A DNA stretch of 7,694 nucleotides, taken from assembly GCA_029824495.1 (NCBI GenBank), contig JALGXY010000413.1:1-7694 (forward strand), in the 5' to 3' direction. Below the pieces are notes generated by a model, which worked only from the letters and a program-made list of their open reading frames with translations, did not search any database and was not told the origin of the DNA. Shown piece by piece: positions 1 to 6,321 of the stretch; position 1 is the first letter of the stretch; every line of letters starts with the position of its first letter. This DNA is from Fimbriimonadia bacterium. Lineage in GTDB: Bacteria > Armatimonadota > Fimbriimonadia > Fimbriimonadales > Fimbriimonadaceae. A program made the translations under genes and the position numbers.

Positions 1-1
1 C

Positions 2-1555
2 CGATTTGTACGCGATTCTCACGAGTACGAGCATAAAGCTCGAGCCGTGTTTCAGATCAAGAAGCTCGCGAACCGACTGATCGATCTGACCGATGAAGAG
101 GGATCCGTCGACGCGGCACTCAGCGCGAGATCGCACCGGTTCCTCGAGGAGCTGAGCCGATCTCCACTCATGGATGAGGACCTGAAGCTGCGGGCCAAGT
201 CGGCGTCATCACGGCTGACTGGGCTGGTGAACGCCATTCTGTCAAACAGAGCAGAGCTGGAGACCGACCCCGTCGACACTGCAGTGGTCCTTGCTGACCA
301 GTTCCCCGCAATCGCCAAGGTCCTCATCGACGACTACCTGCTGAAACAGGCTGTCTGGGATATGCCCCACCGGCCTTCCTTCCCAGCCCTTGGTGGCATG
401 GGACCAGGCGACCAGACGATCGTGCAGGCCGCTGCCTCTGCAGATGCTGCAGACATCATGAAGATTGCGGCGAAGCTCGAAGACAGGGTCATGTTTGAGC
501 GCGGCGCCGCTCTCTTGAGATCTGGCGCCGGCCTTATCTGGACACCCGTAGGAGGCACTAACGGCATCCTGCTGCCCAAAGAGGTCGGCTACAGCTGGAT
601 GAGCGCAGGATTTGGACTCGACCTCTCAGACCGGTTTGCACCCACCGCAGGATTCTCCGCTGGTGCAGGGCCGCTCTTGGCCACGATGTGGCGATCGAAT
701 GATGCCTTCGCCTTGGCCTATCAGAGCTCGGCCGGCTGGTCAGCTGGCATCGACGGTGTCAGAACGGACAGCAGAGGCCGGATCATCAGTCTGCTCGCCG
801 CCAACCCAGTGCCCTATATCGGCAACTTCGAATCGCCTTCACTGGGCGATCCAAAGGAGCTGACAATTCCAGACGTGGTGTTTGCGATCCGCAGCATCCG
901 GCCAACGATGCGCGACGGAGAGCCGACTCTGGAGGCGATACCCGGCGGCTCACTGCGGCTCGAGCAGGGTGCAGAGGTCTTCGGGGTGTTCACCTTCGAA
1001 GATGGCACGCGCGTCCCAGCGGAGCTCGGCCTTCAGGGCTTCGAGGCGAAGATCAGCCAGGAGCAGATGAACCAATCCGTCAAGTTTGAGGGCACTGTTG
1101 GCCAGGAGTCAGCCTCATTTGGCCCGGTCTACGCAGATTTCGATCCGCCGCTCGCGCTCGACACGATTGCCCCGCGTGGGTGGATCCGCTCAGGCGATCT
1201 TGCCGACTACCCATACACGGGTCACCGGGATGCATCCGGCTCCGAGTGGCTCCACACGGGCGACGACGGATCAGGAAACATCCGTCCTGAGTTTCGTGGT
1301 GCGATCTCCACACTTCCCTTTTTTGTCCACCAAGGCAGTCTCAGCTTCACCTTTACAGGAGCAGAAGGCTGTCGGATCGAACTGTACGAAGTGTTGGGTG
1401 GCGGTGTACACATGCAGACCGAGTCTTCTCCCGCAGAGCCGACGTTCATCGAATGGGATCTGACGCGATTGAAGGGCAAGGTCCTGGCGCTCAGGCTGAT
1501 CGATGAGAGCAGCACCGGCTCGGGCGCTGTTCGAGACTTCAGATTCGGCTCTTAG
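2..1555 (+). CDS. Unrecognised protein with C-terminal beta-sandwich-like module; probably 5'-partial
   Basis: I do not recognise this protein as a whole. The frame is open to the left window edge. A GTG at 47 is the first start-like codon but has no Shine-Dalgarno sequence, so the true start is probably outside the window. Counting from that GTG (502 residues), residues 1-160 are mostly charged and helical. Residues 160-260 are Gly/Ala/Ser-rich and look beta-rich, with motifs such as SAGFGLDLSDRF. Residues about 290-350 resemble an Ig-like strand pattern. Residues about 378-502 look like a beta-sandwich, with a GWIRSG opening, LSFTFTG, then EWDLTRLKGK and LRLIDESSTGSG. That order resembles the accessory modules that follow GH32-type catalytic domains or occur in secreted planctomycete-like proteins. 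No catalytic motif, membrane helix or signal peptide is visible, but the N-terminus is missing. It converges with the outer-membrane protein gene and overlaps it by 4 bp. Coding is confident; function is unknown. Confidence 0.8.
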   Translation, partial: RFVRDSHEYEHKARAVFQIKKLANRLIDLTDEEGSVDAALSARSHRFLEELSRSPLMDEDLKLRAKSASSRLTGLVNAILSNRAELETDPVDTAVVLADQFPAIAKVLIDDYLLKQAVWDMPHRPSFPALGGMGPGDQTIVQAAASADAADIMKIAAKLEDRVMFERGAALLRSGAGLIWTPVGGTNGILLPKEVGYSWMSAGFGLDLSDRFAPTAGFSAGAGPLLATMWRSNDAFALAYQSSAGWSAGIDGVRTDSRGRIISLLAANPVPYIGNFESPSLGDPKELTIPDVVFAIRSIRPTMRDGEPTLEAIPGGSLRLEQGAEVFGVFTFEDGTRVPAELGLQGFEAKISQEQMNQSVKFEGTVGQESASFGPVYADFDPPLALDTIAPRGWIRSGDLADYPYTGHRDASGSEWLHTGDDGSGNIRPEFRGAISTLPFFVHQGSLSFTFTGAEGCRIELYEVLGGGVHMQTESSPAEPTFIEWDLTRLKGKVLALRLIDESSTGSGAVRDFRFGS

Positions 1556-4500
1556 AACCGGACGCTGTAGTCGAGCCGCAGATTCCAGTTGTTCACCTGA
1601 TACTTGTCAGGTCGTCCGTGCTCCCAGTTGAGGTTGGACAGGCCGAATGACAGGCTCTGGTTGGGGCCAGGGCGCTGGGTGAAGTTCAAGCTGAAGCGGT
1701 GCATCGTGCGGCGATTGCCGAACGAATCTGTCTGAGCCAGCCCGTAAGTCAGGTTCAGGGGTGAGGGATTATCGGCAAACAGCGTGATCTTGACGCCGGC
1801 TTCTCTCTTCAAAAACTTGTTGTGATCGTTGAGATCTTCTCGCCAGAAGAGACCAGATTTGGTCTTCTTGTTGCCCACGTAATCGAGCTGCCAAAGGTTG
1901 GTTCTCAGCGGGGTGGCGATGGTGCCAAGCAGCACGTTCTTCTGCGCTTTAAGAGCGTTTGTGCTGACCGTGTGCTTCAGGTTGAATTCTTTGTTCGGCT
2001 GATACAGCAGGGTGTAGTCGCGGATGGCGTAGTCTTTGTCATCCGGCATGGTTCTCACGCCGTACTTTAGGGTCGCCCGGACCGGATCCTTGTTGTCTTT
2101 GTCGGTCGCCAGAGTGAATGTGCGATCGATGGCTCGTTCGCCGGAAGGTGCCACCTGGCTGTGATAGACGAAGCCGAATCCGAAATCGCCTTTCGTGCCG
2201 CTCATGCCGTAGTTCTGGATCTCTCGACGCCACAGATACTTGTCACGGTTGGTGTCTGCTGTGAAATTGAACTGAACGTTTTGGATGAAGCCCCAGTCGA
2301 GCGGTCGCGCGCTGGCGAGGCTCAGTTTGCCCAGATGCCGATCGCGTGAGTTGTCCCAGCGATCGTGCTGATAGCTGACCGTATCAAACTTGACATCCTG
2401 CACGGTTCCGCCGGTCAATGTGGCCTTCGACTGAAGGGTTCCGTTCGAATCTTCTTTGAGTTTGCGGTTGAGTCCGTAGCTGAGTTTGACTCCGCCGCCA
2501 AAGTCCATCCAGAAGCCGTACTCGCGCTTGTTCTCATCAGCCCGAGCATCGCCTGTCACCTGAATGTTGGTGAGGCTGACGCCAGCTCTCTTCGACACGG
2601 CTGTGCTGATCGTATGAGCCATGGTGCGCTCAGACTTGCCATCTTCGTAGCTCGTGTCACTCTTTTCGCTGCGAATCCCGGTCGTGCTTGAGAGGTTGGT
2701 CTCATAAACAACCGATTTCGTATCTGAGTCTGGTCGAGTCTCCTCGGAGCCGTCGAACTCTTTACGGTCGTTCGTCAGCGTGACCTTTCCGAACTGACCG
2801 AAGTTTCGGCTGAGCTTAAGAACATCGTGTGCCTGATCGATCGACGGGTCATCGAACTCACCCTCCTGGTGCGAGAACGTGAGCGCCTCAATATTTGTCT
2901 TGCCGTCTGGTGACCAGAGCAGCTTGCTCTGGAACAGCTCGCCAAAGCCGCCATCAAAATCCTTGATGCTGAACATCCTTGAGTCGATCTTCATATTAGG
3001 AGCGAGGCTCCACTTGACTCGACCTTCGGTCATATCTTTGCCGATCAGGGTCTGCAGCAGTCGTTTTTCAGGATCGACCATCTGCCCGACATCGATAAAT
3101 GTATCGTCGACGCTTCTCCTGGCAAGGTTGATATCGAGCCCAGAGCCTTTGTAGTCGATCGACTGTCGGGAGGCGCCGCCGGTGACCCCGTCAGCGTCCA
3201 TGAAATCGAAGGCGAGCTTTTTGCCGCTGCCGAGGTTGGTCCAGGCGCTGAAGTTCTGCTTGCTCAGTCCAGGGAGCGTGCCGACCTGCAGCCGCTCAGT
3301 GTGCATCAGGTTTCGAATCTCGTTGAACCCTGAGTCTGAGCCCTGGTCTGAGTAGTTGATGCCGTAATTCTTTGCTGTCAGAGAGTAGGAGCTCTTCTCC
3401 AGGCCGCTCTCTTCTGCGTCGATCTTAAGGACCTGGTAGCCAAACTTTGCGCCGTTCAGGTCATAGCCGAGCTTCCACAGCGAACGGTCGAGTCCGCTGC
3501 TGCCGAAAAAGCCGCCCATGTCGGATTTGTGAGCTTTCAGGCCCTCGCCGTACATGCTGATGATCGAGTTGACATGGCTGCCAGCCTCTCCACCGATGTG
3601 CGAGAGCCGGTCAAATCCTTCGTCTACGTTTCGCGAAGAGTGCTGAATTGACAGGTCGCCAGACTTGACAGAAGCGTCGATTGAGCCGAAGCTGCCGTCG
3701 TCGCTGCTGATCGTGCTTGAATTGAAATTGAGTCCGGTGCCTGAAATGGCGTCTGAAGACAGGCTGAACGCCCGTCGGGAGAGGCCTGCTTCTTTGCGAA
3801 GCTGCTTGCCATTCCAGCCGTCCTGGCTTCTAAGATCGTTGAATCGGCTGAACCCATCATCCATCCCCTGATCGGTGTAGCTGATCTTGGCGATCTTGGA
3901 GTCGATGCCGATTGCTCGTCTCTGGATCGAGCCTGCATTTGAGTTGACGCTGTTCTGGCTGAATGAAAGCTTGCCGCCGCTGAACCCAAGTCCAGCTACG
4001 AGACTCTGACGATCGAGCCCCTTCTCCTTCTGAAGCTGTTTCCAGTTCTTAGGGTCGACGTCCTTAAATCGTTTGAAGCCCTGATCAACCTCGGCAGAAG
4101 ACCAGTTGAAGTTGAAGCCGCCAATCTGCCCTCCAAGCGAGCGCTCGGTAATCGCGCCAGCGTCGTCGCCGATCGTGTCGACTTTGCTGCTGAAGTTGGC
4201 AGCGCCAACCTGCAAACCCTCAAAATTGAATCCTGTTCGTTTCAGGCCTCGTTCGCGGCGAAGCTGAGCAACCTGAGCATTCGTGTACCCAGCATTCGTG
4301 AACGACCGGAATCCAGCAAACTTCTGATCGATCGACTGGTAGTAGCCAGAGATTGACCCACCCATGAAGCTGGATGCGAAATTCTGAAGGATGGCTGAGC
4401 CCTGCCCTTCATCAACCTTCGCTTTGCCGACAGCGCCCGTAAACAGATTACGGTTCTCCGACTTGGTGCGATTGTCGATCATCAGCAGGCCGCTGAGCTT

Positions 4501-5034
4501 GCCGCCCATGAAGCCAAAGCTGTTGTTGAGGCCAAAAACGTTTGATGAGATGACCGAACCGTCGCCGACTCGTTCTGTCAGCCCGAGACCAACGATCGCT
4601 TTCGTACCCGGCGCAAAGGTGAAGGTGTAGCCATTGACCGAAGACTGATCGCCGCCAACGCCAAAGGTGCCCTTGGCGCCTTTCGCTGGGTCGTACCGAT
4701 AGGTCACGCGGAGCGAGTCGCCAGGCTTGAACGGCACACGCAGATAGATGGTGCCTGCGGCGTAATCGATCGAATAATCTTTGTCTCGGATCAGGAGTCG
4801 ACCGCCGAGCGAGATGTTCTCCGATCGGGCCTTGACCGCTCCATACTGCAGCGGCGCAGAGAGCATGCCGTTCTGCAGAACGATCTGTTCAAAGGAGATT
4901 TTTCCGCCCGTCTCGATCAGCTGACCGACCACGGAATTGGAGCTGCCTGAGGGCGCAGGAGATTGAGCCGCTGTCGCTACGCTCAACGACAGGAGCGCTG
5001 CAAATGCAATGTGCAGTAACGGTCTCCTCCGCAT
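1552..5034 (-). CDS. Giant repeat-bearing outer-membrane beta-barrel protein (1160 aa)
   Basis: The start is firm: ATG at 5034 lies 6 nt after a perfect AGGAGG. Residues 1-23 form a signal peptide (MRRRP, then a hydrophobic run, cleavage probably near ATAA-QS), so the product is exported. Residues about 36-115 form a beta-rich module with LGGRLLIRDKDYSIDY followed by GTIYLRVPFKPGDSLRVTYRY, a pattern familiar from N-terminal modules of very large barrels such as the type 9 secretion translocon SprA. Residues about 120-235 are Gly-rich amphipathic strands. Residues 236-701 hold about seven degenerate units marked by D-x-G-F-x-x-F, the better ones followed by QLRKEAGLSR-like helices. Residues 700-1160 are alternating polar/hydrophobic strands. 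The protein ends LRLDYSVRF, with the C-terminal Phe typical of BAM substrates. No TonB box, plug domain or enzyme motif is seen. It is half the size of SprA and not an obvious orthologue. The outer-membrane barrel call is inferred from pattern; the substrate or role (porin, translocon, adhesin or surface assembly) is unknown. Confidence 0.88.
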   Translation of the reverse strand: MRRRPLLHIAFAALLSLSVATAAQSPAPSGSSNSVVGQLIETGGKISFEQIVLQNGMLSAPLQYGAVKARSENISLGGRLLIRDKDYSIDYAAGTIYLRVPFKPGDSLRVTYRYDPAKGAKGTFGVGGDQSSVNGYTFTFAPGTKAIVGLGLTERVGDGSVISSNVFGLNNSFGFMGGKLSGLLMIDNRTKSENRNLFTGAVGKAKVDEGQGSAILQNFASSFMGGSISGYYQSIDQKFAGFRSFTNAGYTNAQVAQLRRERGLKRTGFNFEGLQVGAANFSSKVDTIGDDAGAITERSLGGQIGGFNFNWSSAEVDQGFKRFKDVDPKNWKQLQKEKGLDRQSLVAGLGFSGGKLSFSQNSVNSNAGSIQRRAIGIDSKIAKISYTDQGMDDGFSRFNDLRSQDGWNGKQLRKEAGLSRRAFSLSSDAISGTGLNFNSSTISSDDGSFGSIDASVKSGDLSIQHSSRNVDEGFDRLSHIGGEAGSHVNSIISMYGEGLKAHKSDMGGFFGSSGLDRSLWKLGYDLNGAKFGYQVLKIDAEESGLEKSSYSLTAKNYGINYSDQGSDSGFNEIRNLMHTERLQVGTLPGLSKQNFSAWTNLGSGKKLAFDFMDADGVTGGASRQSIDYKGSGLDINLARRSVDDTFIDVGQMVDPEKRLLQTLIGKDMTEGRVKWSLAPNMKIDSRMFSIKDFDGGFGELFQSKLLWSPDGKTNIEALTFSHQEGEFDDPSIDQAHDVLKLSRNFGQFGKVTLTNDRKEFDGSEETRPDSDTKSVVYETNLSSTTGIRSEKSDTSYEDGKSERTMAHTISTAVSKRAGVSLTNIQVTGDARADENKREYGFWMDFGGGVKLSYGLNRKLKEDSNGTLQSKATLTGGTVQDVKFDTVSYQHDRWDNSRDRHLGKLSLASARPLDWGFIQNVQFNFTADTNRDKYLWRREIQNYGMSGTKGDFGFGFVYHSQVAPSGERAIDRTFTLATDKDNKDPVRATLKYGVRTMPDDKDYAIRDYTLLYQPNKEFNLKHTVSTNALKAQKNVLLGTIATPLRTNLWQLDYVGNKKTKSGLFWREDLNDHNKFLKREAGVKITLFADNPSPLNLTYGLAQTDSFGNRRTMHRFSLNFTQRPGPNQSLSFGLSNLNWEHGRPDKYQVNNWNLRLDYSVRF
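2932..4329 (-). repeat. Seven degenerate protein repeats (D-x-G-F-x-x-F units) inside the giant outer-membrane protein
   Basis: The motif aspartate (or its equivalent) is at residues 236, 317, 392, 471, 567, 643 and 694, giving spacings of 81, 75, 79, 96, 76 and 51. Motif versions are DQKFAGF, DQGFKRF, DDGFSRF, DEGFDRL, DSGFNEI, DDTFIDV and DGGFGEL. In the first three units a charged helix ending in QLRRERGLKR, QLQKEKGLDR or QLRKEAGLSR follows 22-27 residues after the Asp. Weaker GL-containing versions occur in units 4 (GEGLK, then GLDR) and 5 (PGLSK). Between helices lie roughly four short amphipathic strands. DNA identity between units is low, so the duplication is old and not a recent tandem array. 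Units 6 and 7 are the least certain. Confidence 0.7.
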
Positions 5035-5040
5035 ATGTGG

Positions 5041-5046
5041 CCTCCT
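5041..5046 (-). promoter_or_regulatory. Strong Shine-Dalgarno sequence of the outer-membrane protein gene
   Basis: Read on the minus strand, this is AGGAGG, separated from the ATG at 5034 by 6 nt (CCACAT). It fixes the start of the 1160-residue protein. It is the only convincing ribosome binding site at a gene start in this window. Confidence 0.85.
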
Positions 5047-5057
5047 GGCTGCTTTTA

Positions 5058-5066
5058 ATTATGGCA
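5058..5066 (-). promoter_or_regulatory. Candidate extended -10 promoter of the outer-membrane protein gene
   Basis: On the minus strand the sequence is TG-C-CATAAT, an extended -10 element with 5 of 6 matches to TATAAT. No good -35 hexamer lies 16-18 nt upstream, which is tolerated by extended -10 promoters. Initiation about 7 nt downstream would give a leader of roughly 16-20 nt that still includes the AGGAGG. The 152-bp spacer (5035-5186) between this gene and the oxidoreductase gene behind it shows no hairpin with a T-run on the minus strand, so no terminator is called. The element is a motif match only. Confidence 0.4.
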
Positions 5067-5186
5067 GATTGATGCCAAATCTTCCTGATTTCCGGACTCA
5101 AAGGCCCGGCAGCATCCTCTCAGTTCAATTTGAGCTCGCCAGACAACGGTACAGACGGACAGATTTGCAGGCAGTTTCACAAATGT

Positions 5187-6263
5187 TCAAAGACTGATCC
5201 ATTTGCGGGTTTCTGAGGACTTCTCGACAGCATCTGCGACCCAGTTCATGAATGTCTGCTCGTAGCCGATAATGTGCCCCGGGGGCCAGTACTGACCTGC
5301 GTACGGATGGGCCGCTTCGGTGGTCTGAATCGTGCGGAAACCCTGCCGCCCTTCCGGGTCTTCGGCGTTGAAGTACTCGAGCTCGTTCATCCTCTCGACG
5401 TTGAAGATCACCGAGCCCTTGGAGCCGTTGATTTCGATCTTCGCATGGTTCTTGTGGCCATACGCAAACCGCGTGGCTTCAAAGGTGCCGACTGCTCCAC
5501 TTCTAAACTTAGCGAGCACAAGAACTGCGTCATCAACCGTCACATCACCCATCTCTGAGCTGGCCGCTGCACCCATCTTGTCGTCAATTTCGCCAGCGAT
5601 CGGGCGCTGCTTTACGAAGGTGTGCATGTGCCCCGAAACCTCTTCAAACTCACCGACCAGGAATCGGGCCATGTCAATCAAGTGGGAATTCAAATCGCCG
5701 TGTGAGCCGCTGCCAGCAACGCTCTTGTCGAGCCGCCAGACAAGCGGAAACTGTGGATCTGCAATCCAATCCTGCAGATAGACCGCCCGGACATGATGAA
5801 TCTCGCCCAGGTCGCCCGAATCGATCATCTGCTTCATGAGGGCGACAGCAGGGATCTTTCGATAGTTGTGAAACACCCCATGCTTAACTCCTGCAGTCAT
5901 CACTGCAGCGTGCATCATCTCGGCCTCTTCCAACGTGTTGCCGATCGGCTTTTCACAGAAGATCGTTTTGCCGGCAGCCGCCGCATCGCAGACGATTTGG
6001 CAGTGACTGTTCCCGGGCGTAGCAACGTCAATGACATCGATTTCCGGGTCGGCCAGCATTTCGTGATAGTCGGTGACATATCCCTCCCATCCAAACGTAT
6101 CCGCTGCCGCCTTGACCTTGTCCTCTGTCCTGCCGCAGATCGTCTTCATGCGGACATTCATCGGAAGATCAAAGAACCTATTGACCTGGCGATAGGCATT
6201 GCTGTGCGCTTTGCCCATGAACTGATATCCAACCAGACCGACCGTGAGAGAAGGCTTCGACAT
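5187..6263 (-). CDS. Gfo/Idh/MocA-family NAD(P)-dependent oxidoreductase, apparently shortened near the C-terminus
   Basis: The 358-residue product starts MSKPSLTVGLVGYQF and belongs to the family that oxidises or reduces sugars, inositols and related polyols with NAD(P). Residues 5-130 are the Rossmann domain. Its nucleotide loop reads GLVGYQFMG, with Gln where GxGxxG usually has its middle Gly; TPGNSH (82-87) and the hallmark EKP (104-106) follow. Residues about 130-358 are the alpha/beta catalytic domain with VWRLDK (175-180) and a SGSHGDLNSHLID stretch whose Asp190 and His194 match the usual catalytic pair. An upstream ATG at 6407 is in frame, but the added 48 residues have no family character and would overlap tsaD. 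Near the C-terminus, IIGYEQTFMNWVADA runs straight into VEKSSETRKWISL. Relatives I recall have about 35-45 residues between these two helices, including a P-x-F-x-D-G-like stretch, so activity may be affected. The natural substrate cannot be told. No strong ribosome binding site precedes the ATG. Confidence 0.9.
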   Translation of the reverse strand: MSKPSLTVGLVGYQFMGKAHSNAYRQVNRFFDLPMNVRMKTICGRTEDKVKAAADTFGWEGYVTDYHEMLADPEIDVIDVATPGNSHCQIVCDAAAAGKTIFCEKPIGNTLEEAEMMHAAVMTAGVKHGVFHNYRKIPAVALMKQMIDSGDLGEIHHVRAVYLQDWIADPQFPLVWRLDKSVAGSGSHGDLNSHLIDMARFLVGEFEEVSGHMHTFVKQRPIAGEIDDKMGAAASSEMGDVTVDDAVLVLAKFRSGAVGTFEATRFAYGHKNHAKIEINGSKGSVIFNVERMNELEYFNAEDPEGRQGFRTIQTTEAAHPYAGQYWPPGHIIGYEQTFMNWVADAVEKSSETRKWISL

Positions 6264-6271
6264 TAAGGCCC

Positions 6272-6277
6272 AGTTTA
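6272..6277 (-). promoter_or_regulatory. Candidate -10 box of the oxidoreductase gene
   Basis: On the minus strand this is TAAACT, fitting TANNNT, and it ends 8 nt before the ATG at 6263. That distance would put the transcription start at or next to the start codon, giving a leaderless mRNA and explaining the lack of a Shine-Dalgarno sequence. No clear -35 hexamer is seen. This is a weak motif call. Confidence 0.28.
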
Positions 6278-6304
6278 CTGATCCAGAATAATTCTTGCCT
6301 GAGC

Positions 6305-6310
6305 TAAACT
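6305..6310 (+). promoter_or_regulatory. Candidate -10 box of tsaD
   Basis: This is TAAACT on the plus strand, ending 11 nt before the ATG at 6322, with no Shine-Dalgarno sequence in between. Transcription from here would have a leader of only a few nucleotides. It mirrors the TAAACT box on the opposite strand at 6272-6277. No clear -35 hexamer is seen, so this is a weak call. Confidence 0.28.
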
Positions 6311-6321
6311 CCTCTCGCTTC

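Noticed and set aside
47..49. GTG at 47 as the true start of the first gene
   Set aside because: The frame stays open to the window edge and no Shine-Dalgarno sequence precedes the GTG, so a 5'-truncated gene is more likely, although the GTG cannot be excluded.
3624..3989. 121-codon minus-strand open frame inside the outer-membrane protein gene
   Set aside because: It is a Ser/Ala/Arg-rich out-of-frame shadow of the repeat region, with no ribosome binding site or family resemblance.
2932..4329. CRISPR array or recent tandem DNA repeat
   Set aside because: Periodicity is at the protein level (50-96 residues) and DNA identity between units is low; there are no short identical repeats with unique spacers.
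5035..5186. Terminator or riboswitch between the oxidoreductase and outer-membrane protein genes
   Set aside because: I found only short imperfect palindromes such as TCAATTTGA and no stem followed by a T-run on the minus strand; 152 bp gives no support for a structured riboswitch.
5793..6266. 157-codon plus-strand open frame antisense to the oxidoreductase gene
   Set aside because: It lies opposite a well-conserved enzyme and its composition follows the complementary codons, so it is treated as a chance frame.
6295..6321. TTG start adding nine residues to TsaD
   Set aside because: No ribosome binding site, and the family normally starts close to the ALESSCDET strand, which fits the ATG at 6322.
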